Positions 35,410 through 44,180 of a stretch of 64,000 nt of DNA are shown piece after piece (the stretch's first letter is position 1; each line of letters opens with the position of its first letter). The DNA is from Sunxiuqinia sp963678245. GTDB lineage: Bacteria; Bacteroidota; Bacteroidia; Bacteroidales; Prolixibacteraceae. The notes beneath the pieces are model-generated. The model made no database searches. It was not told the DNA's origin and worked only from the letters and a program-made list of their open reading frames with translations. The translations under genes were made by a program, and so were the position numbers. The stretch lies in assembly GCA_965140765.1 (NCBI GenBank), contig OZ223309.1, positions 2,604,001 to 2,668,000 on the forward strand, read 5' to 3'.

Positions 35410-35430
35410 TTCTTCGAAAGAGGGAGGAAA

Positions 35431-36804
35431 ATGATGAAAGAATTTTTAGTTGATTATTTCGCCGAATTAATTTATTTGTTGAATGAAATGGCACCTTGGT
35501 TGATCCTGGGGTTGGTTTTTGCCGGATTGTTAAAGGTCTTTTTCCCCGATGAGAAAGTGCAAAAATACATGGGAAAGCCAACAACTAAATCAGCATTAAA
35601 CGCTTCGTTGCTAGGTATTCCAATGCCATTATGCTCATGCGGAGTCATTCCAACAGGAATTTCATTTTTCAGAAATGGAGCATCAAAAGGGGCCACGAAT
35701 TCTTTTTTAATATCAACTCCGCAAACAGGGGTCGATTCAATTTTTGCCACCTACTCCATGCTCGGCTGGCCGTTTGCCATTCTCCGACCAATTGTTGCCT
35801 TTGTTACCGGAATAGTTGGAGGAATTTTAACGAATTGGTTGGTTAAAGAAAAACCGACACACAAAGAGACCCCGAAAGCCTCATTAGCCGGAGGTTTCAC
35901 AATGGATACATCATCTACAAGTCAACCGAAAGCAAGTATTCTGTCTTCAACGAATTCGAAAAGTGAATCCGCCAAAACATGCGATGATGATTCTTGCGGA
36001 TGCGACGACAAACCAAAACCCAAAGGCAATGCAGTGGTCCGTGCAAGCCATTACGCTTTTATCGAATTATTACAAGACATTGCCAAATGGTTGATCATTG
36101 GATTTTTGGCAGCAGCGCTAATTTCAGTGATTTTGCCTGATGATTTCTTCAGCTCATTTCAAGGATGGGGAATTTTGGAAATACTGATTATTCTGGCTGC
36201 ATCGGTTCCAATATACATTTGCGCAACCGGTTCAATCCCCATTGCCGCCGTTCTTCTGATGAAAGGCGTTTCGCCGGGAGCAGCTTTAGTTTTCCTGATG
36301 GCAGGTCCGGCAACTAACGTGGCCACAATGACTGTGATCGGGAATACGATGGGACAGAAATCTCTAATCATATATCTGGGGACAATCATTGGAGGAGCCA
36401 TTTTATTTGGGCAGCTAACGAATTGGTTACTGCCAACTGATTTTTTCATGAATCAGATTGTACATATTCACGGCGATGGAGGACATGAGATGCTCCCCAA
36501 ATGGCTCCAAATTTCCTCATCGATCTTGCTAATAAGCTCACTCATATTTGGTTATTTTTACGAACGCTTTGAAAAATCGAAAACGACTGACAAAATGAAT
36601 TTTAAAACCATGAAAGTTGAAGGAATGACCTGCTCTCATTGTGAGGCCAGCGTTACTAAAAACTTGTCTAAACTAAGCGGCATTGACGAAGTATTTGCCG
36701 ATAAAAACACGTCGACTGTAAAGGTGAAAGGCAATAATATTAATCTCAAAGAAATCGAGAAGATGATTAATGAGATTGGCTATCAATTTAAAGGTGAAGT
36801 GTAA
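35431..36804 (+). CDS. Cu/Zn efflux permease with fused HMA domain (SO_0444 type)
   Basis: 457 residues from the ATG at 35431, which follows a good ribosome site (GGGAGG). The permease half belongs to the DUF318/ArsP-like family, with metal-site motif IPMPLCSCGVIPTG, STPQTGVDS, and a matching motif in the second repeat (IYICATGSIPIAAVLL, MAGPATNVATM). A polar loop (about 165-210) carries a Cys cluster CDDDSCGCDD. The C-terminus is a heavy-metal-associated domain (VEGMTCSHCEASVTKNL, then YQFKGEV) that can deliver Cu(I) or Zn(II). This is the architecture of SO_0444-type Cu/Zn efflux transporters. The next gene begins 2 bp after the stop. Confidence 0.9.
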   Translation: MMKEFLVDYFAELIYLLNEMAPWLILGLVFAGLLKVFFPDEKVQKYMGKPTTKSALNASLLGIPMPLCSCGVIPTGISFFRNGASKGATNSFLISTPQTGVDSIFATYSMLGWPFAILRPIVAFVTGIVGGILTNWLVKEKPTHKETPKASLAGGFTMDTSSTSQPKASILSSTNSKSESAKTCDDDSCGCDDKPKPKGNAVVRASHYAFIELLQDIAKWLIIGFLAAALISVILPDDFFSSFQGWGILEILIILAASVPIYICATGSIPIAAVLLMKGVSPGAALVFLMAGPATNVATMTVIGNTMGQKSLIIYLGTIIGGAILFGQLTNWLLPTDFFMNQIVHIHGDGGHEMLPKWLQISSSILLISSLIFGYFYERFEKSKTTDKMNFKTMKVEGMTCSHCEASVTKNLSKLSGIDEVFADKNTSTVKVKGNNINLKEIEKMINEIGYQFKGEV

Positions 36805-36806
36805 AC

Positions 36807-37394
36807 ATGTCACTCTTACTACAGACAGGACTAATTGTTTTTAGCGGGCTCCCAATTGTAGCAACAGCACTGTTGGGTTATCAACTGTTGCGAAATGGAC
36901 AAGGAGCAATTGGCAAACCTCCTATTACAGCCTGGCTTTTTTACTTTACGAAATTTACGATCGCATTTCTATTACTTAGTTTATTCCTGGCTAGTTTAAA
37001 GGAGGATTTTTTCCATTACTTTCCATGGCTTATTCAAAATAAAATTCCTGAAGTTCAGAGACTACTTGGCTTGGTATTCGTTTTCGCAGGAAACTTATTA
37101 TTGATTCCGGCCTACTATTCGCTCAGTATTTTCACTCGAATGGGGCTGCCTACAAAAGAACACGCCCTGCAAACAAAGGGAGTATACAAAATAAGCCGCA
37201 ATCCCATGTATACCAGTTTTTTCTTTTATTACCTAGCTTGTTTTCTAATTATACCAAGTCTGTTAATTGCTGTTTTGATTGCGCTCAACCTACTCACCCA
37301 TCATTTCATTATTTTAAACGAAGAAAAATACCTCGCAAATTCGTTCCCAAAAGATTACACGTCCTATAAAGAAAATACAGCTCGATATTTGTAG
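36807..37394 (+). CDS. membrane methyltransferase (ICMT/PEMT-like)
   Basis: 195 residues with four or five membrane helices. The C-terminal half has the isoprenylcysteine carboxyl methyltransferase/phospholipid methyltransferase pattern: TKGVYKISRNPMYTSFFFYY (the R-N-P-M-Y SAM-site motif), HHFIILNEEKYL (E-E) and FPKDYTSYKENTARYL. The substrate cannot be assigned. The gene starts 2 bp after the metal permease and is presumably cotranscribed, so a role in envelope lipid or metal stress is possible but unproven. Confidence 0.85.
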   Translation: MSLLLQTGLIVFSGLPIVATALLGYQLLRNGQGAIGKPPITAWLFYFTKFTIAFLLLSLFLASLKEDFFHYFPWLIQNKIPEVQRLLGLVFVFAGNLLLIPAYYSLSIFTRMGLPTKEHALQTKGVYKISRNPMYTSFFFYYLACFLIIPSLLIAVLIALNLLTHHFIILNEEKYLANSFPKDYTSYKENTARYL

Positions 37395-37867
37395 CAATTT
37401 CCCTCTCATCGATCCCGTCAGCTACTCATAATAAATAAGCATAACTTATAACTCGATGACTAATGACATCCTATACTCAAACAAATTTCACGATAAAATA
37501 ACACGCCAACTGACAGCAGCTAAAGCATAGCTAGAAATATTATTTTAAACAAAACCGCTCCTTAGTCAAATCCGGCATATCTATTCAGCTTTCTATCTTT
37601 TTGAACTATTTCAAAACACCTAAACAACAACTAGACACTCAACTTCTTATTTTTAATCATTTTATTATAAACAAAACTGAAATTAATCGATAGTAGAGCA
37701 TCTAATTGCAAACAAAAAAACATCTTCTTAATTGTAAAATGTGGCGTTCGTGTGAGAAAAAGGGGGGTTCGCACAGCAAAATGCACCATTCATGAAATAA
37801 AATATTCATTTAAAATTAAAGTAAATAGGAATGTCTACTTTTACGGCGAATTACAAAACGAAATAAC
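37395..37867. other. 473-bp AT-rich spacer before the WecA/MraY-type gene
   Basis: No convincing reading frame, tRNA or terminator was found. TACTTTTA at 37836-37843 resembles a -7 element (one mismatch to TAnnTTTG), 25 bp before the GTG start. A GTTCGTGTG/GTTCGCACA near-direct repeat flanks a run of G at about 37747-37779; its meaning is unknown. Confidence 0.45.
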
Positions 37868-39025
37868 GTGACCATATCTCTTTTTTTTAATATTATTACG
37901 AGTTTTATATTAACCTATGTTGTGATTCCTCCAATCGTAAAGGTTTCAAACGTAAAAAACTTAATGGATGTGCCCGACCACCGAAAGTTAAACATGGCAG
38001 TTGTTCCAACATTAGGCGGAATCGCAATTTTCATAGGTTTAAACCTCAGTTCCCTGCTGTTTATGCCTACCGAAACTGCGGTTGAGCTACGTTTCTTATT
38101 CGCAGCAATTGTATTGATGTTTTTTATTGGCTTGAAGGATGATATTTTAATTATTTCGGCCAAGAAAAAATTTGCGGTTCAAATTATAGCAGCAGCCATT
38201 TTGGTTATACTGGGTAAATATCAAATTACAGAACTCTATGGATTATTTGGCATTCACCATCTTATTCCTGCGATAAGCATTCCGCTTTCAATCCTTATTT
38301 TCTTATTTCTAATCAATGCCATTAACCTAATTGATGGAATTGATGGTTTAGCATCGGGAATAACACTACTGATAAGTTCTTGTCTAGGAGTTTGGTTTTA
38401 TATGAATGGAAATATTGCATATGGAGTAATATCTACTGCACTTGCAGGAAGTCTTTTAGCCTTTCTTCGCTTCAACCTTTGGGGAGGGAAGAACAAAATT
38501 TTCATGGGTGATACGGGTTCACTCATTCTGGGAGTTGTCGTATCGGCTATGATCATTAAATTTATTCATCTAAATTCGATATCAACCTCCGAATTTCGTA
38601 TTGAGCAAGCCCCCTTACTAGCATTGTCATTACTCATTATTCCAATCACTGACACACTAAGGGTTTTCACAATTAGGATTTACAATAAAAAGTCGCCTTT
38701 CTCGCCTGACATGAATCACCTACATCACTTGTTAATAAAATCAAGATTGACTCATATTCAAGCAAGTAGTTTTCTTGTTGCTTACACCGTATTTTTTATC
38801 ATGCTTGCATCAACATTAAGCCTATACTTTAACATTACAGTCAGTTTTATTCTGGTAATTACAGCCAGCTATGCTGCAGTTGGATTAATGCACCTGAAGA
38901 TGAAAAAAATTCAAGCATTTGAAAAAGGAGAAATAGATTCCAACCAAATAAAGATCATCAATTTATTTCCTTCTAATGAGAAGCCAATCAACAGCTTGGT
39001 TAATGGACGTAAAAAACGCATATAG
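37868..39025 (+). CDS. undecaprenyl-phosphate GlcNAc-1-P transferase family (WecA/MraY-like)
   Basis: 385 residues, about 10-11 membrane helices, GTG start. Family motifs are visible: MDVPDHRKLNMAVVPTLGGI near the N-terminus, FFIGLKDDILI (DD Mg2+ site), NAINLIDGIDGLASG, KIFMGDTGSLILG and HLHHLL (the H-x-H motif of the WecA branch). The enzyme transfers a sugar-1-phosphate to undecaprenyl phosphate on the cytoplasmic face, starting an O-antigen, capsule or other surface glycan. No polysaccharide cluster is adjacent, which is usual for a housekeeping copy. The WecA branch is preferred over MraY because of the HxH motif and the lack of MraY neighbours. Confidence 0.9.
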   Translation: MTISLFFNIITSFILTYVVIPPIVKVSNVKNLMDVPDHRKLNMAVVPTLGGIAIFIGLNLSSLLFMPTETAVELRFLFAAIVLMFFIGLKDDILIISAKKKFAVQIIAAAILVILGKYQITELYGLFGIHHLIPAISIPLSILIFLFLINAINLIDGIDGLASGITLLISSCLGVWFYMNGNIAYGVISTALAGSLLAFLRFNLWGGKNKIFMGDTGSLILGVVVSAMIIKFIHLNSISTSEFRIEQAPLLALSLLIIPITDTLRVFTIRIYNKKSPFSPDMNHLHHLLIKSRLTHIQASSFLVAYTVFFIMLASTLSLYFNITVSFILVITASYAAVGLMHLKMKKIQAFEKGEIDSNQIKIINLFPSNEKPINSLVNGRKKRI

Positions 39026-39045
39026 AACGATTACCGAAACACATA

Positions 39046-39086
39046 AAAAAAGCCTTTGCTGAAATAATTTCAGCAAAGGCTTTTTT
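39046..39086. terminator. bidirectional intrinsic terminator
   Basis: A perfect 19-bp stem with arms at 39046-39064 and 39068-39086, loop TAA, includes A6 and T6 ends. It works for both convergent genes: the WecA-like gene ends 20 bp to the left and korC 20 bp to the right. Confidence 0.94.
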
Positions 39087-39106
39087 ATTGACAATTTCAC
39101 CACGAT

Positions 39107-39661
39107 CTAACTGAGTATATTGACAGCTTCCAGCTTCTCTTGTCCGACATCAATTGCTTGAAGATTTAGAGGAATCAATTTATGATGACGTTCAGGTAAC
39201 GACTTTTCCAATCCTTTTCTGATACTTTCCATTTTTACAACTGGCTTCGCTTTTAGATAAGCGCCCAGAACGACCATATTGAATGTTTTAACATTTCCCA
39301 GATCAGCAGCGATCTTGGTACCTTCAATCTTGTACACATTAATATCTGTGCGTGTTGGAGGGTGCACAATACCATTCGGATCGTAAAGTAACACGCCGCC
39401 TGGTTTTACCGTTTTTTCAAACTTATCCATGGATTGCTGATTTAGGATAATGGCTGTATCAAACTCATGCAGAATTGGAGAACTGATTCTGTTGTCGCTC
39501 ATAATAACAGTCACGTTGGCTGTTCCACCGCGCATCTCCGGTCCGTATGACGGAAACCAAGTTACTTCCTGATCCTGCATTACTCCCGAATAGGCGAGAA
39601 TTTTCCCCATTGACAAGACTCCTTGTCCACCAAAACCGGCAATTATAATTTCTTCAGTCAT
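39107..39661 (-). CDS. korC: 2-oxoacid:ferredoxin oxidoreductase, gamma subunit
   Basis: 184 residues of the pyruvate/ketoisovalerate oxidoreductase catalytic gamma domain. Features are the N-terminal IIIAGFGGQGVLSMGKILAY, EVTWFPSYGPEMRGGTANV, and FNMVVLGAYLKAKPVV. It completes the four-gene order ferredoxin-alpha-beta-gamma typical of 2-oxoglutarate or 2-oxoisovalerate:ferredoxin oxidoreductases. It starts 14 bp after korB and is closed by a strong terminator. The Kor name is preferred from overall organisation; Vor is the main alternative. Confidence 0.93.
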   Translation of the reverse strand: MTEEIIIAGFGGQGVLSMGKILAYSGVMQDQEVTWFPSYGPEMRGGTANVTVIMSDNRISSPILHEFDTAIILNQQSMDKFEKTVKPGGVLLYDPNGIVHPPTRTDINVYKIEGTKIAADLGNVKTFNMVVLGAYLKAKPVVKMESIRKGLEKSLPERHHKLIPLNLQAIDVGQEKLEAVNILS

Positions 39662-39675
39662 GATTTCAGTTTTTT

Positions 39676-40473
39676 TTAATTCTTTTTCAGATGAGCTTCC
39701 TTCGAATCGCGTTCAGCATCTTTCATGTCACCCACCGGATAATATGGAAACATATTATCTTCCATCCAAACATTTGCATCAACCGGATTTATGCGCCAAC
39801 CGGAATTACAAGTCGCAACAACTTCCACAAACGAAGTACCTTTCTTATCCAGCGCATTTTGGAAAGCCTTTTTAATTGACTTTTTGCACTTGCGAACCGA
39901 AGCAGGCGTATGAGCTGACTGGCGAGTGACGTAAGAAGTTCCTGGTAATTGTGCAATTAGCTCTGTAATCTTCAATGGATAACCATTACGCTCGGCATCG
40001 CGCCCACATGGTGTGGTCGCCGTCACCTGTCCAAGCAAAGTTGTCGGAGCCATTTGCCCCCCCGTCATTCCATAAATGGCGTTATTAATAAAAATAACAA
40101 CAATATCTTCCCCACGATTGCAGGCATGCATAATTTCAGCTGCCCCAATTGAAGCTAAGTCGCCATCTCCTTGATAAGTAAAAACAACTTTATCGGGGTT
40201 CACGCGTGAAATTCCGGTGGCCACCGCAGGTGCGCGACCATGCGCAGCTTCCTGCCAGTCGATATCGATATAATTATAGGCAAAAACGGAACAACCAACG
40301 GGTGAAACACCAATTGTTCTTTCCTGAATATTTAGATCTTCTATGACTTCAGCCACGATCCGATGAACTACTCCGTGCGTACAGCCCGGACAATAATGCA
40401 TTGTATTCTCGGTCAGCAATTTTGGCTTTTCGTAAACCAGATTTTCCGGCTTAATAATATCTTTTACTTCCAT
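39676..40473 (-). CDS. korB: 2-oxoacid:ferredoxin oxidoreductase, beta subunit (TPP-binding)
   Basis: 265 residues. This subunit binds thiamine diphosphate: MHYCPGCTHGVVHRIVAE at the N-terminus, GDGDLASIGAAEIMHAC and FINNAIYGMTGGQMAPTT (the GDG...NN motif for Mg-TPP). The CPGC motif is usual for the Kor/Vor branch. Together with the alpha subunit it decarboxylates a 2-oxoacid and forms the acyl-CoA, giving electrons to ferredoxin. It begins 2 bp after korA. In an anaerobic Bacteroidota it can work in the reductive direction to make 2-oxoglutarate. Confidence 0.95.
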   Translation of the reverse strand: MEVKDIIKPENLVYEKPKLLTENTMHYCPGCTHGVVHRIVAEVIEDLNIQERTIGVSPVGCSVFAYNYIDIDWQEAAHGRAPAVATGISRVNPDKVVFTYQGDGDLASIGAAEIMHACNRGEDIVVIFINNAIYGMTGGQMAPTTLLGQVTATTPCGRDAERNGYPLKITELIAQLPGTSYVTRQSAHTPASVRKCKKSIKKAFQNALDKKGTSFVEVVATCNSGWRINPVDANVWMEDNMFPYYPVGDMKDAERDSKEAHLKKN

Positions 40474-40475
40474 CG

Positions 40476-41570
40476 TTATGCTTCTATTAGTTTTTGTTCG
40501 ATAGCTTCCACCACTTCACCCGGAGTTGGAATAATTCCCCCCATCCGTCCAAAATAAGTCACAGTTGCCAGGCTTTTCGCACAACCAACAGCTAGTTGAA
40601 CATCTTCAACCATTTGCCCAGCATTCATTTCAACAGCCATAAAGCCTTTAACTTTCTTAGCTAGCTCGGCGATCGGCTTTTTAGGGAACGGGAAAAGCGT
40701 GATCGGTCGAAGCAAGCCAACTTTTAACCCTTTCGCCCTGCCCAGCTCAACTGATTTCTGACAGATCCGGGCAGAAGATCCAAAAGCAACAAGAACATAA
40801 TCAGCATCTTCACATTGAAAAGTTTCGTAACGAACTTCCTCGGCCTCCATCTGAATATATTTTTTCTGAAGACGCCTATTACTTTCTTCCATTTTAGAAG
40901 ATTCCAAATGCAAGGAAGTAATTACATTATAATCCCGATCTGAAGTCTTTCCGGTGGTTGCCCAACTTCCTGTTTTAGACTTCACTTCGCTGGCGGTCAT
41001 ACGTGGTTTATAATCCCCAAGCTCCACCTTCTCCATCATTTGACCAATGGCTCCATCAGTCAAAATCATTGCTGGGTTACGGTACTTAAAAGCTAACTCA
41101 AATCCTAGGTCGACAAAATCATTCATTTCCTGTACCGATGCAGGAGCCAAAACAATAAGCCTATAGTCGCCATGACCTCCACCTTTTGTTGATTGAAAAT
41201 AGTCGGCCTGAGATGGTTGTATTGTTCCCAATCCTGGTCCTCCGCGCTGCACATTCACAATCAAACAAGGAAGTTCGGCACCCGCAATATATGAAATACC
41301 TTCGGCCATCAAGCTTATACCAGGGCTCGACGAAGAAGTCATCACCTTTTTACCGGTACCTGCAGCGCCATAGACCATATTTATTGAAGCAACTTCACTT
41401 TCAGCCTGCAGAACAACCATGCCGGTTTCGTCCCAAGGCTCACGAGCCATTAAAGTTTCCATCACCTCAGATTGTGGGGTGATCGGGTATCCAAAATAAC
41501 CATCGCAACCGCAACGAATGGCAGCTTCGGCGATTACTTCGTTCCCTTTCATTAATCTTAATTCTCCCAT
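40476..41570 (-). CDS. korA: 2-oxoacid:ferredoxin oxidoreductase, alpha subunit
   Basis: 364 residues. It has the pyrimidine-binding domain of the alpha subunit (MKGNEVIAEAAIRCGCDGYF, GYPITPQSEVMETL) and a transketolase C-terminal-like domain (YVLVAFGSSARICQKSVELG, GLLRPITLFPFPKKPIAELA). Conserved SPGISLMAEGISY and RGGPGLGTIQPSQADY are typical of the KorA/VorB group. It follows the ferredoxin gene by 30 bp. Substrate specificity is not evident from the motifs alone. Confidence 0.95.
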   Translation of the reverse strand: MGELRLMKGNEVIAEAAIRCGCDGYFGYPITPQSEVMETLMAREPWDETGMVVLQAESEVASINMVYGAAGTGKKVMTSSSSPGISLMAEGISYIAGAELPCLIVNVQRGGPGLGTIQPSQADYFQSTKGGGHGDYRLIVLAPASVQEMNDFVDLGFELAFKYRNPAMILTDGAIGQMMEKVELGDYKPRMTASEVKSKTGSWATTGKTSDRDYNVITSLHLESSKMEESNRRLQKKYIQMEAEEVRYETFQCEDADYVLVAFGSSARICQKSVELGRAKGLKVGLLRPITLFPFPKKPIAELAKKVKGFMAVEMNAGQMVEDVQLAVGCAKSLATVTYFGRMGGIIPTPGEVVEAIEQKLIEA

Positions 41571-41600
41571 CTATTAAATCTTTTTTGACATTTACTTAAA

Positions 41601-41825
41601 TTAAACTCTAACCCGGTAAACGGTAATACAGGTATCCGGGCAAACTATTGCACAGTTGGAACATCCAATGCATGCTTCGGGATTTTCCATAAAGGAAAAA
41701 TGGTAGCCCCGGCTATTTACTTGCTTATTTTGACCTAAAACCTGCTGAGGACAAGCAACAACGCAAAGTCCACATCCTTTACATTCCTCCGTGTCAACAA
41801 CAACTGCACCTACTACTTTTGCCAT
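41601..41825 (-). CDS. korD: 2x[4Fe-4S] ferredoxin subunit of the oxidoreductase
   Basis: 74 residues with two canonical cluster motifs, CKGCGLCVVACP and CIGCSNCAIVCPD, separated by a 28-residue insert (QNKQVNSRGYHFSFMENPEA). The insert is usual for the delta subunit of Kor/Vor. It is the first gene of the four-gene operon. An exact -7 element and a Crp/Fnr-type palindrome lie upstream. Confidence 0.95.
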   Translation of the reverse strand: MAKVVGAVVVDTEECKGCGLCVVACPQQVLGQNKQVNSRGYHFSFMENPEACIGCSNCAIVCPDTCITVYRVRV

Positions 41826-41902
41826 GGTTCTATTCTTTTAATATAATTTCTTCGTATAAAACAATCCAACTTTAAGGTACACATAAACTACAGCTGGACG
41901 TA

Positions 41903-41910
41903 CAAATCTA
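41903..41910 (-). promoter_or_regulatory. -7 element of the kor operon
   Basis: The minus strand reads TAGATTTG, an exact TAnnTTTG match. The palindrome centred at 41939.5 lies 29.5 bp upstream of its first base. There is no TTTG at -33, as expected for an activator-dependent promoter. Confidence 0.6.
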
Positions 41911-41932
41911 AAACATCAGTACATTTCAATCC

Positions 41933-41946
41933 GCAACAAAAGTTGC
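41933..41946. promoter_or_regulatory. Crp/Fnr-type palindrome GCAAC-N4-GTTGC
   Basis: A perfect inverted repeat with 5-bp arms and a 4-bp spacer (AAAA), centred at about -41.5 from the predicted kor transcription start. It lies between the Crp/Fnr gene and korD. It matches the arm pattern and the spacing of the palindrome before nrfH (GTAAC-N4-GTTAC). Confidence 0.55.
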
Positions 41947-41991
41947 ATATTCAGAGATCATTATATGTTTTTCAGATAGCCGCAATATCGC

Positions 41992-42558
41992 TCAAATCTT
42001 GTTCAATATTCGAGTAAATATATTTCGATGAATTCCGAGATAAGATGCAATATGTTGACGTTGTACCCGCGATACCAAATCGCCATGTTCTTTCACAAAT
42101 CTTTTCACTCGCTGCGATGCAGTCAGGGACTGGAGCATGTGCACCCGCTTCAAGGCATTAATATAACTTTCTTCAGCCATTCTTAAAACTAATGCTTGCA
42201 AATCATTATTACTTTCAAGCATCTCTTCAAATTCGTTTTTCGTTATATAGATGATTTCCGAATCTTCATACGCACGGATCGCTTCGCTAGAGTTCTCACC
42301 CGACAAAAAAGAATCGTGGCTACTTACAATAGCGTTGTCAGGCGCATAAAAGAAACGACTAATCCATTCCTGGCCATTCTCGGCCACATAAGTTGCATAC
42401 ATCAGGCCGTTAAGTAATATGCCAAGCTTTTGGTTGGGCTCATCATAAGCCAGAAAAGTTTCTCCCCTTTTCAATAAAACCGGCACCTGTTCAGAGAAAT
42501 ATGACTTCAACTGAGTTAAGGTCATATTATCTGACGATTTTATTGAATATGCACTCAT
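41992..42558 (-). CDS. Crp/Fnr-family transcription regulator
   Basis: 188 residues. A cyclic-nucleotide-binding-fold sensor (about 15-110: VLLKRGETFLAYDEPNQKLG, LLNGLMYATYVAENGQEW, SEAIRAYEDSEIIYITKNEF) is followed by the long dimer helix and a C-terminal winged helix (VQRQHIASYLGIHRNIFTRI). There is no Cys in the protein, so an FNR-type Fe-S sensor is excluded. The cAMP-contacting residues are not conserved either, so the signal may be heme, NO or another ligand. It is 17 bp downstream of the aminotransferase gene and upstream of the kor operon. It is the best candidate to bind the palindromes before kor and nrf. Confidence 0.9.
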   Translation of the reverse strand: MSAYSIKSSDNMTLTQLKSYFSEQVPVLLKRGETFLAYDEPNQKLGILLNGLMYATYVAENGQEWISRFFYAPDNAIVSSHDSFLSGENSSEAIRAYEDSEIIYITKNEFEEMLESNNDLQALVLRMAEESYINALKRVHMLQSLTASQRVKRFVKEHGDLVSRVQRQHIASYLGIHRNIFTRILNKI

Positions 42559-42575
42559 TTCACAATTTCTACCAG

Positions 42576-43892
42576 TTAATTAACAGGAAAATCTATAGCA
42601 AATCGTTCTAATCGTTTGTCCAAGTCATCAAATTGATCATGATGAACATGAGAAACACAGGCTCTGAGTCCTTCCTTTTCACTCCCTGTATTTTTTAAGG
42701 TAATAGCACTAACACCGTAATATAAAAGATTAGCCAGTAGTTTTTCTCCTGACATATCGGGGTAACCAACGGTAAAATAAAAACCGTCTCCAACCAATTC
42801 CTCCCCATCTTTTTCGTAAACAATATAGAAGCCATGCTTCAAAAATAATTGCTTCATTATTTTGGCTTTTCCTCCGTATTCAGAAACTTCATCCACGAAA
42901 TTAAACTGCCCATCAGAAGCAGCTTTAAACATAGCTGCCAATGCATATTGTGCTGAGTGCGCCGTACCTGATGACATCGCATAGAGCACTCTAAGGGTAA
43001 TGGTATTCCCAAATGTGTTGCTTTGAAAGCGCACTTTCAAATTATCGTAATCGCGGTTAAATAGTGCATCCGAGATGATCATCACACCGCAACGTTGTCC
43101 GGCATAAGAGAATATTTTTGAGCTTGAAACAAACAGAATATAATTGTCGGTGTATTGAGCAACCGTTGGTTGATAAGGTGGCTTCCCTGGAGTAAATAAA
43201 TCTTTGCGGAAATCCATGGCAAAATAGGCCAGATCTTCCATGATGATGACATCATATTTCTGAGATAATTCGCCAATAATTTGCAATTCGTCCTCCGTAA
43301 AACAAATCCAGCTGGGATTATTGGGGTTTGAATAAATAATGGAATTTATATTTCCTTTGGATAAAAACTGTTCCAGTTTTTCGCGAAGTTTTTCGCCGCG
43401 ATAGTTAAAAACATCAAAGGTTTCGTATTTGTGACCCATAACCAGCATTTGCTGCTTTTGAACGGGAAATCCCGGATCAATAAAAAGTGCTGTATCTTTT
43501 TTGGGGTCTACATTGCTGGCCACAAGCAGTGCGGAGTAGGTTCCCTGCATGGATCCAACTGTGGGAATGCAACCCGCCGGGCTAACATCGACATTCATAA
43601 ATAATTTAATGAAACGAGAGGCTTCCTCCTTGAGTGGCTTTATCCCATCCATCATTGGATATTTAGAAGCTACTCCATTTTTAAGTGCTTCAATTTCAGC
43701 CTGAGTTCCCACTTCGGCAGGAGGTAAACCCGGAACTCCCATCTCCATGCGAATAAAACGTTCGCTACCAGATTCTTCGATTAAATTAACGAGTGCCACA
43801 ACCTCTCTAATGGAAGCCTGACCAACATTGTCAATTCTTAGTTTAGCAATATTTTGGTCTACGAGATGTTGATCAATGGGTGTCTTTTTCAT
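42576..43892 (-). CDS. PLP-dependent aminotransferase, class I/II
   Basis: 438 residues of fold type I. Conserved positions are visible: GVPGLPPAEVG, Asn/Asp residues in IYSNPNNPSWICF (the NPNNP motif) and VIIMEDLAYFAMDF, the PLP lysine in VSSSKIFSYAGQRCGV, and an Arg in EGLRACVSH. An extended N-terminus carries RIDNVGQASIREV. The donor and acceptor are not evident; it does not look like the aminotransferase usually found beside pheA in this phylum. It is cotranscribed with the Crp/Fnr gene (17 bp), an arrangement that might reflect a shared regulon. Confidence 0.88.
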   Translation of the reverse strand: MKKTPIDQHLVDQNIAKLRIDNVGQASIREVVALVNLIEESGSERFIRMEMGVPGLPPAEVGTQAEIEALKNGVASKYPMMDGIKPLKEEASRFIKLFMNVDVSPAGCIPTVGSMQGTYSALLVASNVDPKKDTALFIDPGFPVQKQQMLVMGHKYETFDVFNYRGEKLREKLEQFLSKGNINSIIYSNPNNPSWICFTEDELQIIGELSQKYDVIIMEDLAYFAMDFRKDLFTPGKPPYQPTVAQYTDNYILFVSSSKIFSYAGQRCGVMIISDALFNRDYDNLKVRFQSNTFGNTITLRVLYAMSSGTAHSAQYALAAMFKAASDGQFNFVDEVSEYGGKAKIMKQLFLKHGFYIVYEKDGEELVGDGFYFTVGYPDMSGEKLLANLLYYGVSAITLKNTGSEKEGLRACVSHVHHDQFDDLDKRLERFAIDFPVN

Positions 43893-44129
43893 GATTTAAG
43901 TTCTCCATCCCGGCCTTAGTTATTTAATTTCCCTGCTAATAAATAGCTAAAAAAAAGATTGTAACTGATGAATTTCAACTAAATAGCCAGAAATAATAAA
44001 TAAAAGAAGCAAAGAATCTCCGATTTGCCAAGCCTGAAAATTGTATTTCTCAACAGGTTTTAAAAATCGACAGAACTTGCTGAATTAAAGAATGAAATCG
44101 AAATAATTTCGAAGATAAACAATAGAAAT

Positions 44130-44164
44130 CAAAAGAAATTCAGACCTTTTGGATGACCTGAATT
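44130..44164 (-). terminator. possible terminator after the flavodoxin gene
   Basis: Inverted repeat AATTCAG/CTGAATT with a 14-nt spacer, followed on the minus strand by a T-rich stretch. It is AT-rich and weak. Confidence 0.35.
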
Positions 44165-44180
44165 ATATCATGTTTTTCAG

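Noticed and set aside
37395..37867. Riboswitch or small RNA in the 473-bp spacer
   Set aside because: No conserved riboswitch core or stable helix was recognised; only a weak -7-like element near the end.
42576..43892. Aromatic aminotransferase partner of pheA
   Set aside because: It is separated from pheA by the flavodoxin gene and a spacer of about 290 bp, and lacks the N-terminal pattern of the usual pheA-linked aminotransferase in this phylum.
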